Shown: piece by piece, positions 51,099 through 61,069 of the stretch
How positions within the stretch are numbered: position 1 is the stretch's first letter
Layout: each line of letters starts with the position of its first letter
From: Ignavibacteriales bacterium UBA1304
GTDB taxonomy: Bacteria > Bacteroidota > Ignavibacteria > Ignavibacteriales > Ignavibacteriaceae
DNA length: 64,000 bases
Assembly (NCBI GenBank): GCA_002307295.1
Contig: DBTY01000051.1
Location: 31,363 to 95,362 of the forward strand
Direction: 5' to 3'
The notes under the pieces: generated by a model
The model's input: the letters and a program-made list of their open reading frames with translations, nothing else
Told to the model about the DNA's origin: nothing
Database searches by the model: none
Made by a program: the position numbers and the translations under genes

Positions 51099-51422
51099 TT
51101 AAGTTTCAACGCTAAAAAATTTCAAACCAACAATGCCAACTATAATAAGAAAAATAAAAAATAATCTGATAAAATCCTTCGGTTCATTAAATAATAATAT
51201 CCCAAGGATTGCGGTTCCTACGGCTCCTATTCCAGTCCAGATGGTATAAGCTGTTCCAATTGGAAGAGTCTTAACTGAATAAGAAAGAAGCCCCATACTT
51301 AAAATCATAAAAACAATCGACAAAACGGATGGAAATAATTTGGAAAAACCTTCCGAATATTTTAACCCAATAGCCCACGCTATTTCGCAAAGTCCTGCGA
51401 TAAATAAAACTAACCAATTCAT
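51099..51422 (-). CDS. gdx: Small multidrug resistance transporter, Gdx/SugE-like
   Basis: 107 residues, four membrane helices. MNWLVLFIAGLCEIAWAIGLKYSEGFSK contains the functional Glu in the GLCEIAWAIGLK context that marks the Gdx (SugE) subgroup of SMR proteins, which export guanidinium. LPIGTAYTIWTGIGAVGTAILGILLF is the family helix 3. No guanidine riboswitch-like structure fits in the 56 bases upstream. It is expressed after uvrA on the same strand. Confidence 0.88.
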   Translation of the reverse strand: MNWLVLFIAGLCEIAWAIGLKYSEGFSKLFPSVLSIVFMILSMGLLSYSVKTLPIGTAYTIWTGIGAVGTAILGILLFNEPKDFIRLFFIFLIIVGIVGLKFFSVET

Positions 51423-51478
51423 AATTTTATATTTGTTATAAATTAAATCTAAAATAATTAAAATAACAGGGCAAAAAT

Positions 51479-54259
51479 TTACTTTAAGTATTCTTTAAGA
51501 TATTTTCCCGTCCATGATTTCTCGCATTTTATAATATCTTCCGGCGTTCCAACAGCAACTACGTTTCCACCTTCTTCTCCGGCTTCAGGCCCCATATCTA
51601 TGATATAGTCCGCGCATTTAATGACGTCAAGGTTATGTTCAATTATAACAACTGAATTATTATTCTCAATCAATAAATTAAAACATTTAAGGAGCTTAGC
51701 AATATCGTCAAAATGAAGCCCCGTGGTTGGTTCGTCAAAAATAAACAGAGTGTGTTTTCTGATATTTTGCGCAGAAAGATTATTTGCAAGTTTTACCCTT
51801 TGAGCCTCGCCGCCCGAAAGCGTATTGGAAGGCTGCCCAAGTTTGATATAGCCAAGTCCAACGTCGGAAAGGAGCTGAATAAGCCTAACAATTTTATCGT
51901 TGCCTTTGAAGTATTCTACAGCTTCATCAACCGTCATGTTTAAAACGTCAACAAGGTTTTTGCCCCTGTAAGTAATCTCGCGAATTTCTTTTTTAAACCG
52001 GGTTCCTTTACAATCTTCGCACTCAAGAAATAAATCGGCTAAAAACTGCATTTCAACTTTTATAAAACCGTCGCCCGAACAGGTGTCGCATCTGCCGCCT
52101 GGAACGTTAAAAGAGAAATAACCTGCTTTGTAACCTCTGCTCTTTGCCTGATGAGTGGAGGCAAACAACTCTCGTATAAGCTCAAACGCTTTTATATAGC
52201 TAATAGGGTTTGAACGGGGGCTTTTACCAATGGGAGATTGGTCGACTATTTCAATTGAGTCTAAATATTGTATTCCGGTTATTTCATCATACTTGCCAAT
52301 TTTAGGAGGATTACTTTCTAAATGTTTTGAAATGCCGCCGTATAAAACATCGTGAACAAGCGTGCTTTTACCTGAACCGCTTACGCCTGTAACGACAACA
52401 AATTTATTAAGAGGAATATCAACGTCAATATTTTTTAGGTTGTTTTCACGCGCCCCAGATATACAAATGTTCTTAGTTTCGGAAGTGTTCCTTATAGCTG
52501 GCACAGGAATTTGTAATTTATTCGATAGATATTTGCCAGTTAATGAAGCGGGATTGTTTATCAATTGCTGATAATTTCCCATGGCCATAATTTCTCCGCC
52601 GTTTATACCAGCCTTAGGGCCCATATCAACAATCAAATCCGATTCGCGCATCATATCCGGATCGTGTTCTACTACCAAAACAGAGTTGCCTAAATCGCGA
52701 AGATTTTTCAGCAACTTTATAAGCTTATTGTTATCGCGAGGGTGCAAACCAACACTTGGTTCGTCGAGCACATACAATGTTCCGACCAATGCCGAGCCAA
52801 GAGAAGTAGCTAAGTTTATTCTTTGAGTTTCTCCGCCGGAAAGCGTGCTGCTTAATCTGTCAAGCGTCAGGTATCCAATGCCTACGTCATTTAAGAAAGT
52901 CAATCTTTTAATAATTTCTTTTAAAATTCTATCGCCTACAAGACGCTCGTATTCGGAAATATTCAATTCATTAAAAAACTTCAACGATTCGTGAATTGGT
53001 ATTTTAACTACGTCGTATATTGAGCGGCTATTTATCTTTACCTGCAGAACCTCGCGGCGCAAACGCGTGCCTTTGCATGCGTGGCATGTGCTGTAGCCTC
53101 TATACCGGCTAAGCAAAACGCGTATATGTAATTTGTAATTCTTTTTCTCTAAAGCTTCAAAAAATCCGTTTATGCCTGTAAAATCAGGAGTCCCGTTTTT
53201 TATAAGATCAAGCTGTTCTTCAGTTAAATCTTTGAACGGTATGTTAATTGGGATAGAATATTTTTTTGCAAACTTCACAAAGTCTCTTAAGTACTGCGAG
53301 TACTTAGGCGTTCTCCATGGGGCTATTGCTCCTTCAAGTATTGAAAGTTTAGCGTTTGGTATAACAAGCTCCATATCTACGCCAAGGCTTTTACTAAATC
53401 CCTGACAGACGGGGCATGCTCCAAATGGATTATTAAACGAAAAGAATCTTGGTTCCGGCTCTTCGTATCTTATGCCGCAACATTCGTAGAATTTATTAAA
53501 CTCATTTTTTTCGCCCGTATCTGCGTTAATTACTACTAATCTGTTTTCGCCTTCTTTGAACGTTACTTCAATTGAATCGGAAAGCTTTTCGCGTATCTTG
53601 CCTTTTGATGTTTTAAATCGTTCGACGACCACATAAATATTCTGTTTCGATTTTGATTTATACTCAGTCTCATTTAAATCAATAAGTTTATTTTTTGTAA
53701 AGACTCTAAAGAAACCTCTTTTCTTAATGTGGGTAATTTCATCGTCTATTGTTCTTCCTTCATGATGATGCAAAGGGAAAGCCAAATAAAATTTTTGTCC
53801 GTCGTCAAAAGTTTCAAGCCATTCGCATACGGTTCCCGTAGTCGCTTTTTTAACTTCTTTACCGCAATTAAAACAGATGGTCTTGCCAATACGCGCAAAG
53901 AGCAGACGAAGATAGTCGTATACTTCCGTAGTAGTGCCGACGGTCGATCTTGAATTTCGGCTTCCGGTTTTTTGCTCAATAGCTACAGCCGGGCTTATGC
54001 CCAGTATGTAATCTACGTCAGGCTTGTTCATCCTTTCAAGAAACTGTCTTGCATAAGCGGAAAGACTTTCTACATATCTGCGTTGTCCTTCGGCGTAAAT
54101 TGTGTCAAAGACAAGCGAAGATTTTCCGCTGCCGCTTACTCCGGTAAACACAATTAGTTTGTTTTTAGGAATCTCGAGATCGACATTTTTTAGATTATGT
54201 TCCCGGGCGCCTTTTATAATTAAAGTTTTATCTTTTTTTGTTATATTTATTTCAGCCAT
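51479..54259 (-). CDS. uvrA: Excinuclease ABC subunit A
   Basis: 926 residues, near the usual length. The DNA-damage sensor of nucleotide excision repair, with two ABC ATPase halves. The N-terminal Walker A is GVSGSGKSSLVFDT and the C-terminal one GVSGSGKSTLVHDV. Signature motifs are LSGGETQRINLA and LSGGEAQRVKLA, and zinc modules are ICFNCGKEV, CPVCQGF/CHACKG and CDTCSGDGF/CEDCKG. YAEGQRRYVESLSAYARQFLERM is invariant in UvrA. It acts with UvrB and UvrC, which are not in the window. It heads the minus-strand set uvrA-gdx-pfpI, divergent from the amylase gene. Confidence 0.98.
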   Translation of the reverse strand: MAEINITKKDKTLIIKGAREHNLKNVDLEIPKNKLIVFTGVSGSGKSSLVFDTIYAEGQRRYVESLSAYARQFLERMNKPDVDYILGISPAVAIEQKTGSRNSRSTVGTTTEVYDYLRLLFARIGKTICFNCGKEVKKATTGTVCEWLETFDDGQKFYLAFPLHHHEGRTIDDEITHIKKRGFFRVFTKNKLIDLNETEYKSKSKQNIYVVVERFKTSKGKIREKLSDSIEVTFKEGENRLVVINADTGEKNEFNKFYECCGIRYEEPEPRFFSFNNPFGACPVCQGFSKSLGVDMELVIPNAKLSILEGAIAPWRTPKYSQYLRDFVKFAKKYSIPINIPFKDLTEEQLDLIKNGTPDFTGINGFFEALEKKNYKLHIRVLLSRYRGYSTCHACKGTRLRREVLQVKINSRSIYDVVKIPIHESLKFFNELNISEYERLVGDRILKEIIKRLTFLNDVGIGYLTLDRLSSTLSGGETQRINLATSLGSALVGTLYVLDEPSVGLHPRDNNKLIKLLKNLRDLGNSVLVVEHDPDMMRESDLIVDMGPKAGINGGEIMAMGNYQQLINNPASLTGKYLSNKLQIPVPAIRNTSETKNICISGARENNLKNIDVDIPLNKFVVVTGVSGSGKSTLVHDVLYGGISKHLESNPPKIGKYDEITGIQYLDSIEIVDQSPIGKSPRSNPISYIKAFELIRELFASTHQAKSRGYKAGYFSFNVPGGRCDTCSGDGFIKVEMQFLADLFLECEDCKGTRFKKEIREITYRGKNLVDVLNMTVDEAVEYFKGNDKIVRLIQLLSDVGLGYIKLGQPSNTLSGGEAQRVKLANNLSAQNIRKHTLFIFDEPTTGLHFDDIAKLLKCFNLLIENNNSVVIIEHNLDVIKCADYIIDMGPEAGEEGGNVVAVGTPEDIIKCEKSWTGKYLKEYLK

Positions 54260-54384
54260 TATATTGGAATCGTTTTTATTAAAACAGTTCGTTTGTTCTT
54301 TTAATTCAATTTAAATGTAAATTTCAATTTACTAAATTCTTTAGAATTAAAGGGTAATTTAATTATTTTTTTTGAGGTTTTGTT

Positions 54385-57216
54385 ATGAAGAAGAAAATAC
54401 TTCTGCTTTTTCTTTTATTTTTTATAAAAACATCTTTCTCGCAGGTATTGTCCTGGTCTCCGTATTTAACTACTGTTAACGATACTATAGAAATTATTTA
54501 TGACGCCTCAAAAGGTAATAAGGCTTTAGTAGGTGTATTCCCTATTTATGCGCATACGGGCGTAATTACTAATCTAAGTACTTCGTCTTCCGACTGGAAG
54601 CACGTTAAAACAAACTGGGGTCAAAATACAAACGAAACAATGCTTACTTATATCAGCGGGACATTATACAAGATTAAAATTCCTATTAAAAGTTATTACG
54701 CAGTACCCTCAGGCGAGACCATACTTAAATTAGCTTTTGTTTTCCGAAATTCTGACGGTTCTTTGGTTGGGCGCGATACTGACGGCAGCGATATTTTTAT
54801 TCCTATATACCCAAGCGGGTTAAATACTGCGTTAGTCACTTCGTATTCGGCTCCTTTTTTCCCCGCGCTAAACGATACTATAAAAGGCGTAGCATATTCC
54901 TCAAAATCAAAAACGCTGGCCTTATATAAAGGGGACGTTCTGATTGGGCAGACTACTGGCAATACGCTTAATTTTGCTTTTACGGCAAGTGAATATGGCA
55001 AAAAAAGAATTAGAGCGGTGGCTACTGATTCTAATAATGCCGTTAAAGTAGATTCGTTTTATTATGTGGTTAACAGCCCTAACGTTGTAGCGGCGGTTCC
55101 CGCTGGAATAAAAGACGGTATTAACTATACGGGCAATTCAAGCGTAACGCTTTCGCTTTATGCTCCGGATAAAAGCAATGTTTACGTATTGGGCGATTTT
55201 AATAACTGGGAAGCTGATCCTAAATATATGATGAAAAAAACAAGCGATAACAAACGTTACTGGCTTGAGATTGATAGTCTTACTGAAAAAAAAGAATATA
55301 TCTTTCAGTATCTTGTTGACGGCAGTTTGCGAATAGCTGATCCGTACACAGAAAAAGTTAGCGATCCTTGGAATGATAGTTACATTGACTCAAATACATA
55401 TCCGGGACTTATTAGTTATCCGAGCGATAAAACAAATCAAATTGCGTCAACTTTGCAAATTAATCCTACTCAATATGTTTGGCAGGCGACAAATTATAAA
55501 AGACCTGAAAAAAGCAAATTGGTTATATATGAGCTTTTGGTAAGGGATTTTGTCGCTACGCATAATTATAAAACTCTTTCAGATACTTTACAGTATCTGA
55601 AAAATCTTGGCGTCAATGCTATAGAACTGATGCCAATAAGCGAATTTGAAGGGAATGACAGCTGGGGATATAACCCTGCATTTTATTTTGCCCCTGATAA
55701 ATATTACGGGCCTAAAAATGATCTTAAAGCATTTATAGATAAAGCTCACCAAATGGGAATAGCAGTATTAATGGATATGGTTCTTAACCATTCTTTTGGG
55801 TCTTCGCCTATGGTTCGGTTATATTTTGATTCCGCTAATAATGAGCCGACCGCTAATAGTCCATGGTTCAATCAGGTAGCGACTCATCCATATAATGTAG
55901 GTTACGATTTTAATCACGAAAGTCAGGCGACTAAAGATTTTGTCGACAGAGTAACGTCTTTCTGGCTTCAGGAGTATAAGATTGACGGATACCGCTTTGA
56001 TCTTTCAAAAGGTTTTACGCAGTTTAATTCCGGTTCTAACGTTTCTTTATGGGGGCAGTACGACCAGTCAAGAATTAATATATGGAAAAGAATTTCGGAC
56101 GCTATACGCAGCGTGGATTCTACAAGCTTTATTATATTAGAACATTTTGCCGATAACAGCGAACAAAAAGTATTATCTTCATATGGTTTGATGATGTGGG
56201 GAAATTTAAATTCAAATTATAATGAAGCTACTATGGGGTATTTTGATAATAATAAATCTGATCTTTCATACGGTTATTATAAAACGTTAGGGTGGAGCGA
56301 CCCAAATCTTGTGACGTATATGGAAAGCCATGATGAAGAACGTCTTATGTATAAAAATCTTCAATATGGCAATTCAAGCGGCAGTTATAATATAAAAACG
56401 CTCAGCACAGCTTTAGACAGAATCAAGCTTGCAGCCGCGTTTTTCTTTACCATACCGGGGCCAAAAATGATTTGGCAGTTTGGCGAGCTTGGATATGATA
56501 TTACAATAGATAGTCCTTCGCGAACAGGAGACAAGCCTATACTTTGGAGCTATTACTCTGATCCGGCGAGAAAGAATTTATATAAAACATTTGCCGCATT
56601 AATTAAGCTGAAAACAAACTATCCAGCTTTTGATAGCGGTACAGTTGTGCTTGACGTTACAGGAGCCGTAAAAAGAATAATTATTAATCACTCGTCAATG
56701 CATGTTCGCATTGTCGGCAACTTTGACGTAACGCCGCGCACTGTAAATCCAAATTTTGATCCCGTAGGAATTTGGTATGATTATTTTACCGGAGCAAGCG
56801 TTAATGTGACAGATCCGCAAGCCGTTATGCCAATAAATCCTGGCGAGTTCCATATTTATACGTCTGTAAAACTTCCGGTTCCAGAGCCTGGAATTGTATC
56901 CGGCATAGAAGGAGAGAAAGAGAAAACAGTTATTAAAAATTTCGCGCTTGAGCAAAATTATCCAAATCCGTTTAATCCAACAACGGTTATTGAATATCAG
57001 ATCCCTCAAAGTGCATTTGTTACTTTAAAAGTATACGATATACTTGGCAGGGAAGTCTCAACTTTAGTTAACGAGAGCAAACAAGCTGGGCAGTATAAAG
57101 TTGAATTTAACGCTTTAAGCTCCAAAGCTGGAAAGAATCTTGCAAGCGGAATTTATATTTATAAGCTTCAGGCAGGCAGTTTTGTTCAAAGCAAAAAATT
57201 AATTCTAATGAAATAA
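54385..57216 (+). CDS. Secreted GH13 alpha-amylase family enzyme with T9SS sorting domain
   Basis: 943 residues with a signal peptide (MKKKILLLFLLFFIKTSFSQ). Two N-terminal beta-modules include an E-set/CBM48-like one (VYVLGDFNNWEADPKYMM, about 265-320). The GH13 barrel (about 370-800) has the catalytic set: VLMDMVLNHSFG, DGYRFDLSKGF (nucleophile Asp), IILEHFADNSEQ (acid/base Glu) and MESHDEERL (third Asp). The C-terminal type IX domain follows (NYPNPFNPTTVIEYQ, ending SKKLILMK). It probably degrades starch, glycogen or a related alpha-glucan outside the cell. Divergent from uvrA and followed by the convergent palindrome at 57251. Confidence 0.94.
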   Translation: MKKKILLLFLLFFIKTSFSQVLSWSPYLTTVNDTIEIIYDASKGNKALVGVFPIYAHTGVITNLSTSSSDWKHVKTNWGQNTNETMLTYISGTLYKIKIPIKSYYAVPSGETILKLAFVFRNSDGSLVGRDTDGSDIFIPIYPSGLNTALVTSYSAPFFPALNDTIKGVAYSSKSKTLALYKGDVLIGQTTGNTLNFAFTASEYGKKRIRAVATDSNNAVKVDSFYYVVNSPNVVAAVPAGIKDGINYTGNSSVTLSLYAPDKSNVYVLGDFNNWEADPKYMMKKTSDNKRYWLEIDSLTEKKEYIFQYLVDGSLRIADPYTEKVSDPWNDSYIDSNTYPGLISYPSDKTNQIASTLQINPTQYVWQATNYKRPEKSKLVIYELLVRDFVATHNYKTLSDTLQYLKNLGVNAIELMPISEFEGNDSWGYNPAFYFAPDKYYGPKNDLKAFIDKAHQMGIAVLMDMVLNHSFGSSPMVRLYFDSANNEPTANSPWFNQVATHPYNVGYDFNHESQATKDFVDRVTSFWLQEYKIDGYRFDLSKGFTQFNSGSNVSLWGQYDQSRINIWKRISDAIRSVDSTSFIILEHFADNSEQKVLSSYGLMMWGNLNSNYNEATMGYFDNNKSDLSYGYYKTLGWSDPNLVTYMESHDEERLMYKNLQYGNSSGSYNIKTLSTALDRIKLAAAFFFTIPGPKMIWQFGELGYDITIDSPSRTGDKPILWSYYSDPARKNLYKTFAALIKLKTNYPAFDSGTVVLDVTGAVKRIIINHSSMHVRIVGNFDVTPRTVNPNFDPVGIWYDYFTGASVNVTDPQAVMPINPGEFHIYTSVKLPVPEPGIVSGIEGEKEKTVIKNFALEQNYPNPFNPTTVIEYQIPQSAFVTLKVYDILGREVSTLVNESKQAGQYKVEFNALSSKAGKNLASGIYIYKLQAGSFVQSKKLILMK

Positions 57217-57250
57217 ACTTTATATTTACATTTTGTAATTGTCTTTTGTG

Positions 57251-57272
57251 GCGCGGACGCCCTCGTCCGCGC
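57251..57272. repeat. Perfect GC-rich hairpin between convergent genes
   Basis: GCGCGGACG (57251-57259) and CGTCCGCGC (57264-57272), loop CCCT. It lies 35 bases after the amylase stop and before the convergent methyltransferase gene. It stands out as an almost pure G/C block in low-GC DNA and lacks a T-run. Confidence 0.8.
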
Positions 57273-57324
57273 ATTAATAAAGAAACTTAAACAAAAGCAT
57301 TAATAAAGTATTTAGTCTGCGCTT

Positions 57325-58089
57325 TTATTTAGTAAGCTCGTAGAGGATGACAGTAGAAGCGTTAGATACATTTAACGATTCAGCTTTTCCTTTTCCTTTA
57401 ATAGTGATTTTGTAATCAGCTAAGATTACTACTTCGCGCGAAGGACCGGAAGACTCATTCGAAAGAACTGCAACCGATTTTTCTGGAACAGAAAAGTTTC
57501 TTATATCTTCTCCCATAGTATCGGCAAGCAATAATTTGTAACCGTTATCTTTAAGTTTCTCCAATAAATTCGATTCTTCTGTTTCCTTAAAAACATTTAC
57601 ATGAAAAACCGAGCCCATGCTGCTGCGTATTACTTTAGGATTAAAAACATCAACGCTGTTTTTGCTAAATATAATATCCTTCACTCCAAACCAGTCGCAA
57701 TTTCTTATAATTGTGCCCGCGTTTCCGGGATCGGAGATATTATCGAGATAAACGACTAAATTGGAAGCAATACCGGCTCCTTCTTCGGCGTTCATATCAG
57801 GCAGCTCAAATTGGCCAACAATACCTTGTGGAGTTACAGTATCGGAAAGTTTTTCGAGCTCGTTATTCTTAACTATTTCAATTGGGATGCGCCAGTTGGC
57901 AATTTTGCTAAAAAGCTCCGGTTCGCTTTCTTTAAATGCATTAGTCATAAAGATAATATCGCAGGCAAAATTGCTGTAAAGAGCTTCTTTGACTATCTTT
58001 TTACCTTCGGCAAGGAATATTTTTTCGGCTTCTCTTTCTTTTTTTATAAGGAGCGATGAGTAATATTTTAAATCGTTTTTTGTAAGCAT
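57325..58089 (-). CDS. RNA 2'-O-ribose methyltransferase, TrmH/SpoU family
   Basis: 254 residues. SPOUT knot motifs: VVYLDNISDPGNAGTIIRNCDWFGVKDIIF (motif 1), VAVLSNESSGPS (motif 2) and KGKAESLNVSNASTVILYEL (motif 3, with AdoMet-binding Ser/Asn residues). An N-terminal substrate-binding domain (KEREAEKIFLAEGKKIVKEAL) is that of the RlmB/TrmH-type 23S rRNA or tRNA methyltransferases. The exact RNA target cannot be told. Its ATG overlaps the stop of the DUF971 gene by one base, so they are coupled. Confidence 0.93.
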   Translation of the reverse strand: MLTKNDLKYYSSLLIKKEREAEKIFLAEGKKIVKEALYSNFACDIIFMTNAFKESEPELFSKIANWRIPIEIVKNNELEKLSDTVTPQGIVGQFELPDMNAEEGAGIASNLVVYLDNISDPGNAGTIIRNCDWFGVKDIIFSKNSVDVFNPKVIRSSMGSVFHVNVFKETEESNLLEKLKDNGYKLLLADTMGEDIRNFSVPEKSVAVLSNESSGPSREVVILADYKITIKGKGKAESLNVSNASTVILYELTK

Positions 58090-58430
58090 TAAACTAACCT
58101 GTTATAATCATGACTTTCGTTATTTTCTTCTCCTTTAGCAAGAGTAAGCAAGTAATCCCATGTATAAATACCCGTATTGTGTCCGTCCTTCCAGAAAACC
58201 TGAATTGCATAGTCGCCGACAGTTTGAATATTAGCGATTGTGCACATTGACGGATCAGTGACTTGAGGTTTGACTGGTTTATATGTTTGCAGCAAAACAG
58301 ACTCGCCTTTACAGGAAGCGCATGGGCATTCCTCGCGCAAATACTTAAGGCCTATCTTGATCTCGGTTCCGTCATGCCATATAATCTGGAGTTTGTTTTT
58401 CTCGAATATTTTTATTTGTTTTGGCTTCAA
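58089..58430 (-). CDS. DUF971 domain protein
   Basis: 113 residues with the gamma-butyrobetaine hydroxylase N-terminal-like (DUF971) fold: LQIIWHDGTEIKIGLKYLREECPCASCKGE and IQVFWKDGHNTGIYTWDYLLTLA. The CPCASC block supplies the metal-binding cysteines. Stand-alone members are of unknown role, sometimes linked with iron-sulfur cluster proteins. It heads a two-gene operon with the TrmH-type gene. AAGGAAATT lies before its ATG on the minus strand. Confidence 0.9.
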   Translation of the reverse strand: MKPKQIKIFEKNKLQIIWHDGTEIKIGLKYLREECPCASCKGESVLLQTYKPVKPQVTDPSMCTIANIQTVGDYAIQVFWKDGHNTGIYTWDYLLTLAKGEENNESHDYNRLV

Positions 58431-58551
58431 CTAATTTCCTTAATTATTGATTTCGTACTGGTGCAAATATAATGAAAAAATTATTTCAGATTTTGTTAAA
58501 TTACAAGCTCAATTAAATTATGCTTTGAAAAGACTTGATAAGCGGGTTAAT

Positions 58552-61029
58552 ATGATAAGATTAAAAGACTATATTTGCAAAGATACGGCAATTATTATTC
58601 TGGCTTTATGTTTAAGCGGATGCGCCTCAAGTTCATTTAAAAAAGCCGATGATAGCCTATTCCCAGGAAAATATGCTGATTTTGTTTTGCTGCCTAACGG
58701 CTGGAAATTAACTCCTGCCGGCAATCAAATTAATATTGGCGAGCTGCCTCTAAACTCAATAGTAACAAAAAACGAAAACTACCTTATTACTTCAAACAGC
58801 GGAGCGGGAGAGAATTCTCTTTCTGTGGTTAGCCTGCAGGAAGAAAAAGAAGTTCAACGAATTAAAATTGATAAAACCTGGCGCGGACTGGCTTTTAATA
58901 AAGACGAATCCAAATTGTTTGTCTCTGGCGGAAATAATAACCTGATTTATATATATGATTTTAAAAATGGCCTGCTTTCTTTATCTGACTCGCTTATAGC
59001 CGGTAAAAAATATCCTAAAGAAAAAATATCAATTACGGGAGTAGATTTCTGGGATAAAAAAAATTATCTTTTAGCCGTTTCAAAAGAAAGCAACACGCTT
59101 TACGTTTTTAACGTTGAAAGTAAACAGCTGGTAAAAGAATTAAAAATGCCGGGCGAGTGTTTTGATATAAAAATAAACCATGCCAAAACGCTGGCTTATG
59201 TTTCTATCTGGGGCAAAGCTTCTGTGGCGGAGATAAACTTAAACGATATTTCAATTGCTAATATTATTAAAACCGGCGATCATCCATGCGAAATGTTAAT
59301 TTCCAAAGACGATTCAAGGCTTTATACCGCCAACGCAAATAATAATTCGGTTTCTGTAATAGATTTGGAGAGCAAAAAAGAAATTGAGAAGCTAAATTCC
59401 GCGTTGACTGCGGACGCGCCTTATGGAAGCACTCCAAATGCAATATGCCTGAATAAAGACGAATTAGTTTTATTTATTGCCAATGCCGATAATAATTACT
59501 TAGCGGTTTTTGACGTAAGTAAAAAAAGCGAATCTAAAAGTCTCGGGTTTATCCCAGTGGGCTGGTATCCTGTCTCAGTTAAATATTTGTCCAGTAAGGA
59601 TGAAATTGTAGTGTCCAACGGCAAAGGAACAAGTTCTTCGCCTAACCCTGACGGACCAAATCCTTTGAAAAAGAAAAGCCGTAAATATGAACAATATATC
59701 GGAAGTTTATTCAAAGGCGCAGTATCGGTAATTCCTATGCCGGATGAAAAACAGCTTTCAGTACTATCCGAGCGCGTATATCTAAATACTCCTTATGCTT
59801 CAAACGAAAAGAAAACGGAAAATACTCAAAGCGCGATATCGGCTGTGCATAATTCAAAGGCAAGCGATAAAATTAAATATGTATTTTACATAATTAAAGA
59901 AAACAGAACTTACGATCAGGTTTATGGCGATATGGTTAAAGGAAACGGAGACTCCTCCTTATGCATATTTGGCGAAAATATTACTCCTAATCAACACAAC
60001 ATTGCAAATACTTATGCTCTTTTTGATAATTATTACGCAGACGCCGAAGTCAGCGCAGACGGGCATAACTGGTCTACGGCGGCTTACGCTACTGATTACG
60101 TTGAAAAAAATTGGCCTGTTTTGTATGGCGGCAGAGGCGGCAGTTACGATTTTGAAGGAGGCGTTCCAATAGCGACCCCTTCATCCGGATATATATGGGA
60201 CGCTGCGTTAAAAAAAGAGCTGCGCGTTAGAATATACGGCGAGTTTGTGGAAAAAACTAAAAGCGCCGAGAAGCCATATCAAGCCAGAGACGAGTATATG
60301 CGCAAGTATACCAGCTCTACTTATCCTGGATTTGATCTAGCTATAAGCGACGTTGTCAGGTATGAAAAATGGAATGAAGAATTTTCTGAATTTGAAAAGA
60401 AAGATTCTTTACCGCATTTAAGCGTTATGAGGCTGCCAAATAATCATACTGCTGGAACTCAGGCTGGATCTCTCACTCCCTTAGCGTTTGCAGCTCAAAA
60501 CGATTACGCTTTAGGGCTTATTGTAGAAAGAATTTCAAAAAGTAAATTCTGGAAGGAATGCGCAATTTTTGTTCTGGAAGACGACGCTCAGAATGGCTCT
60601 GACCACGTTGACGCTCACAGATCCTGTTTCTTAGCCATAAGTCCATACATTAAAAAAAATAGCGTAGATCATACTCTATATTCTACTTCGAGCGTATTAA
60701 AAACAATAGAACTGATACTTGGCCTTCCGCCAATGACTCAGTTTGATTTATCCGCTAAACCAGTGTTATTCCCATTTTCGGATAATGCAGATTTGCAGGA
60801 ATATCATACGATACATCCGAAAATAGATATTGAAGAAAAAAATACAGCGGACGCTTACGGAGCAAAAAGATGCTCAGAATTTAATCTTGCCGTTGAAGAC
60901 GCAATTCCGGATATTGAGTTTAATGAAATAATCTGGAAATCGGTCAAAGGGAAAAATTCTGAAATGCCGGCTCCCGTAAAAAGCGCATTCGTAAAGCCTT
61001 CTTCAAAGAAGATAGACGATGACGATTAA
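58552..61029 (+). CDS. Lipoprotein with YVTN beta-propeller and phosphoesterase (AcpA/phospholipase C-like) domains
   Basis: About 825 residues from the ATG at 58552, which gives a lipoprotein signal (AIIILALCLSGC). Residues about 60-400 form a seven-bladed YVTN-type propeller (NNNLIYIYDFKNGLL, PCEMLISKDDSRLYTANANNNSVSVIDL). The rest is an alkaline-phosphatase-superfamily phosphoesterase: YVFYIIKENRTYDQVYGDMVKGNGD (nucleophile region), NYYADAEVSADGHNWSTAAYATDY and FVLEDDAQNGSDHVDAHR with metal ligands. Probably an envelope phosphatase. The frame is open upstream to 58447, but that part lacks a signal peptide and the propeller starts later. Confidence 0.88.
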   Translation: MIRLKDYICKDTAIIILALCLSGCASSSFKKADDSLFPGKYADFVLLPNGWKLTPAGNQINIGELPLNSIVTKNENYLITSNSGAGENSLSVVSLQEEKEVQRIKIDKTWRGLAFNKDESKLFVSGGNNNLIYIYDFKNGLLSLSDSLIAGKKYPKEKISITGVDFWDKKNYLLAVSKESNTLYVFNVESKQLVKELKMPGECFDIKINHAKTLAYVSIWGKASVAEINLNDISIANIIKTGDHPCEMLISKDDSRLYTANANNNSVSVIDLESKKEIEKLNSALTADAPYGSTPNAICLNKDELVLFIANADNNYLAVFDVSKKSESKSLGFIPVGWYPVSVKYLSSKDEIVVSNGKGTSSSPNPDGPNPLKKKSRKYEQYIGSLFKGAVSVIPMPDEKQLSVLSERVYLNTPYASNEKKTENTQSAISAVHNSKASDKIKYVFYIIKENRTYDQVYGDMVKGNGDSSLCIFGENITPNQHNIANTYALFDNYYADAEVSADGHNWSTAAYATDYVEKNWPVLYGGRGGSYDFEGGVPIATPSSGYIWDAALKKELRVRIYGEFVEKTKSAEKPYQARDEYMRKYTSSTYPGFDLAISDVVRYEKWNEEFSEFEKKDSLPHLSVMRLPNNHTAGTQAGSLTPLAFAAQNDYALGLIVERISKSKFWKECAIFVLEDDAQNGSDHVDAHRSCFLAISPYIKKNSVDHTLYSTSSVLKTIELILGLPPMTQFDLSAKPVLFPFSDNADLQEYHTIHPKIDIEEKNTADAYGAKRCSEFNLAVEDAIPDIEFNEIIWKSVKGKNSEMPAPVKSAFVKPSSKKIDDDD

Positions 61030-61069
61030 CGCTTAATAATTCACCATAAATATAAGCGAAAAATAAATT

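Noticed and set aside
51423..51478. Possible guanidine riboswitch before the Gdx/SugE-like gene
   Set aside because: Only 56 AT-rich bases separate it from uvrA and no guanidine-type hairpin is visible.
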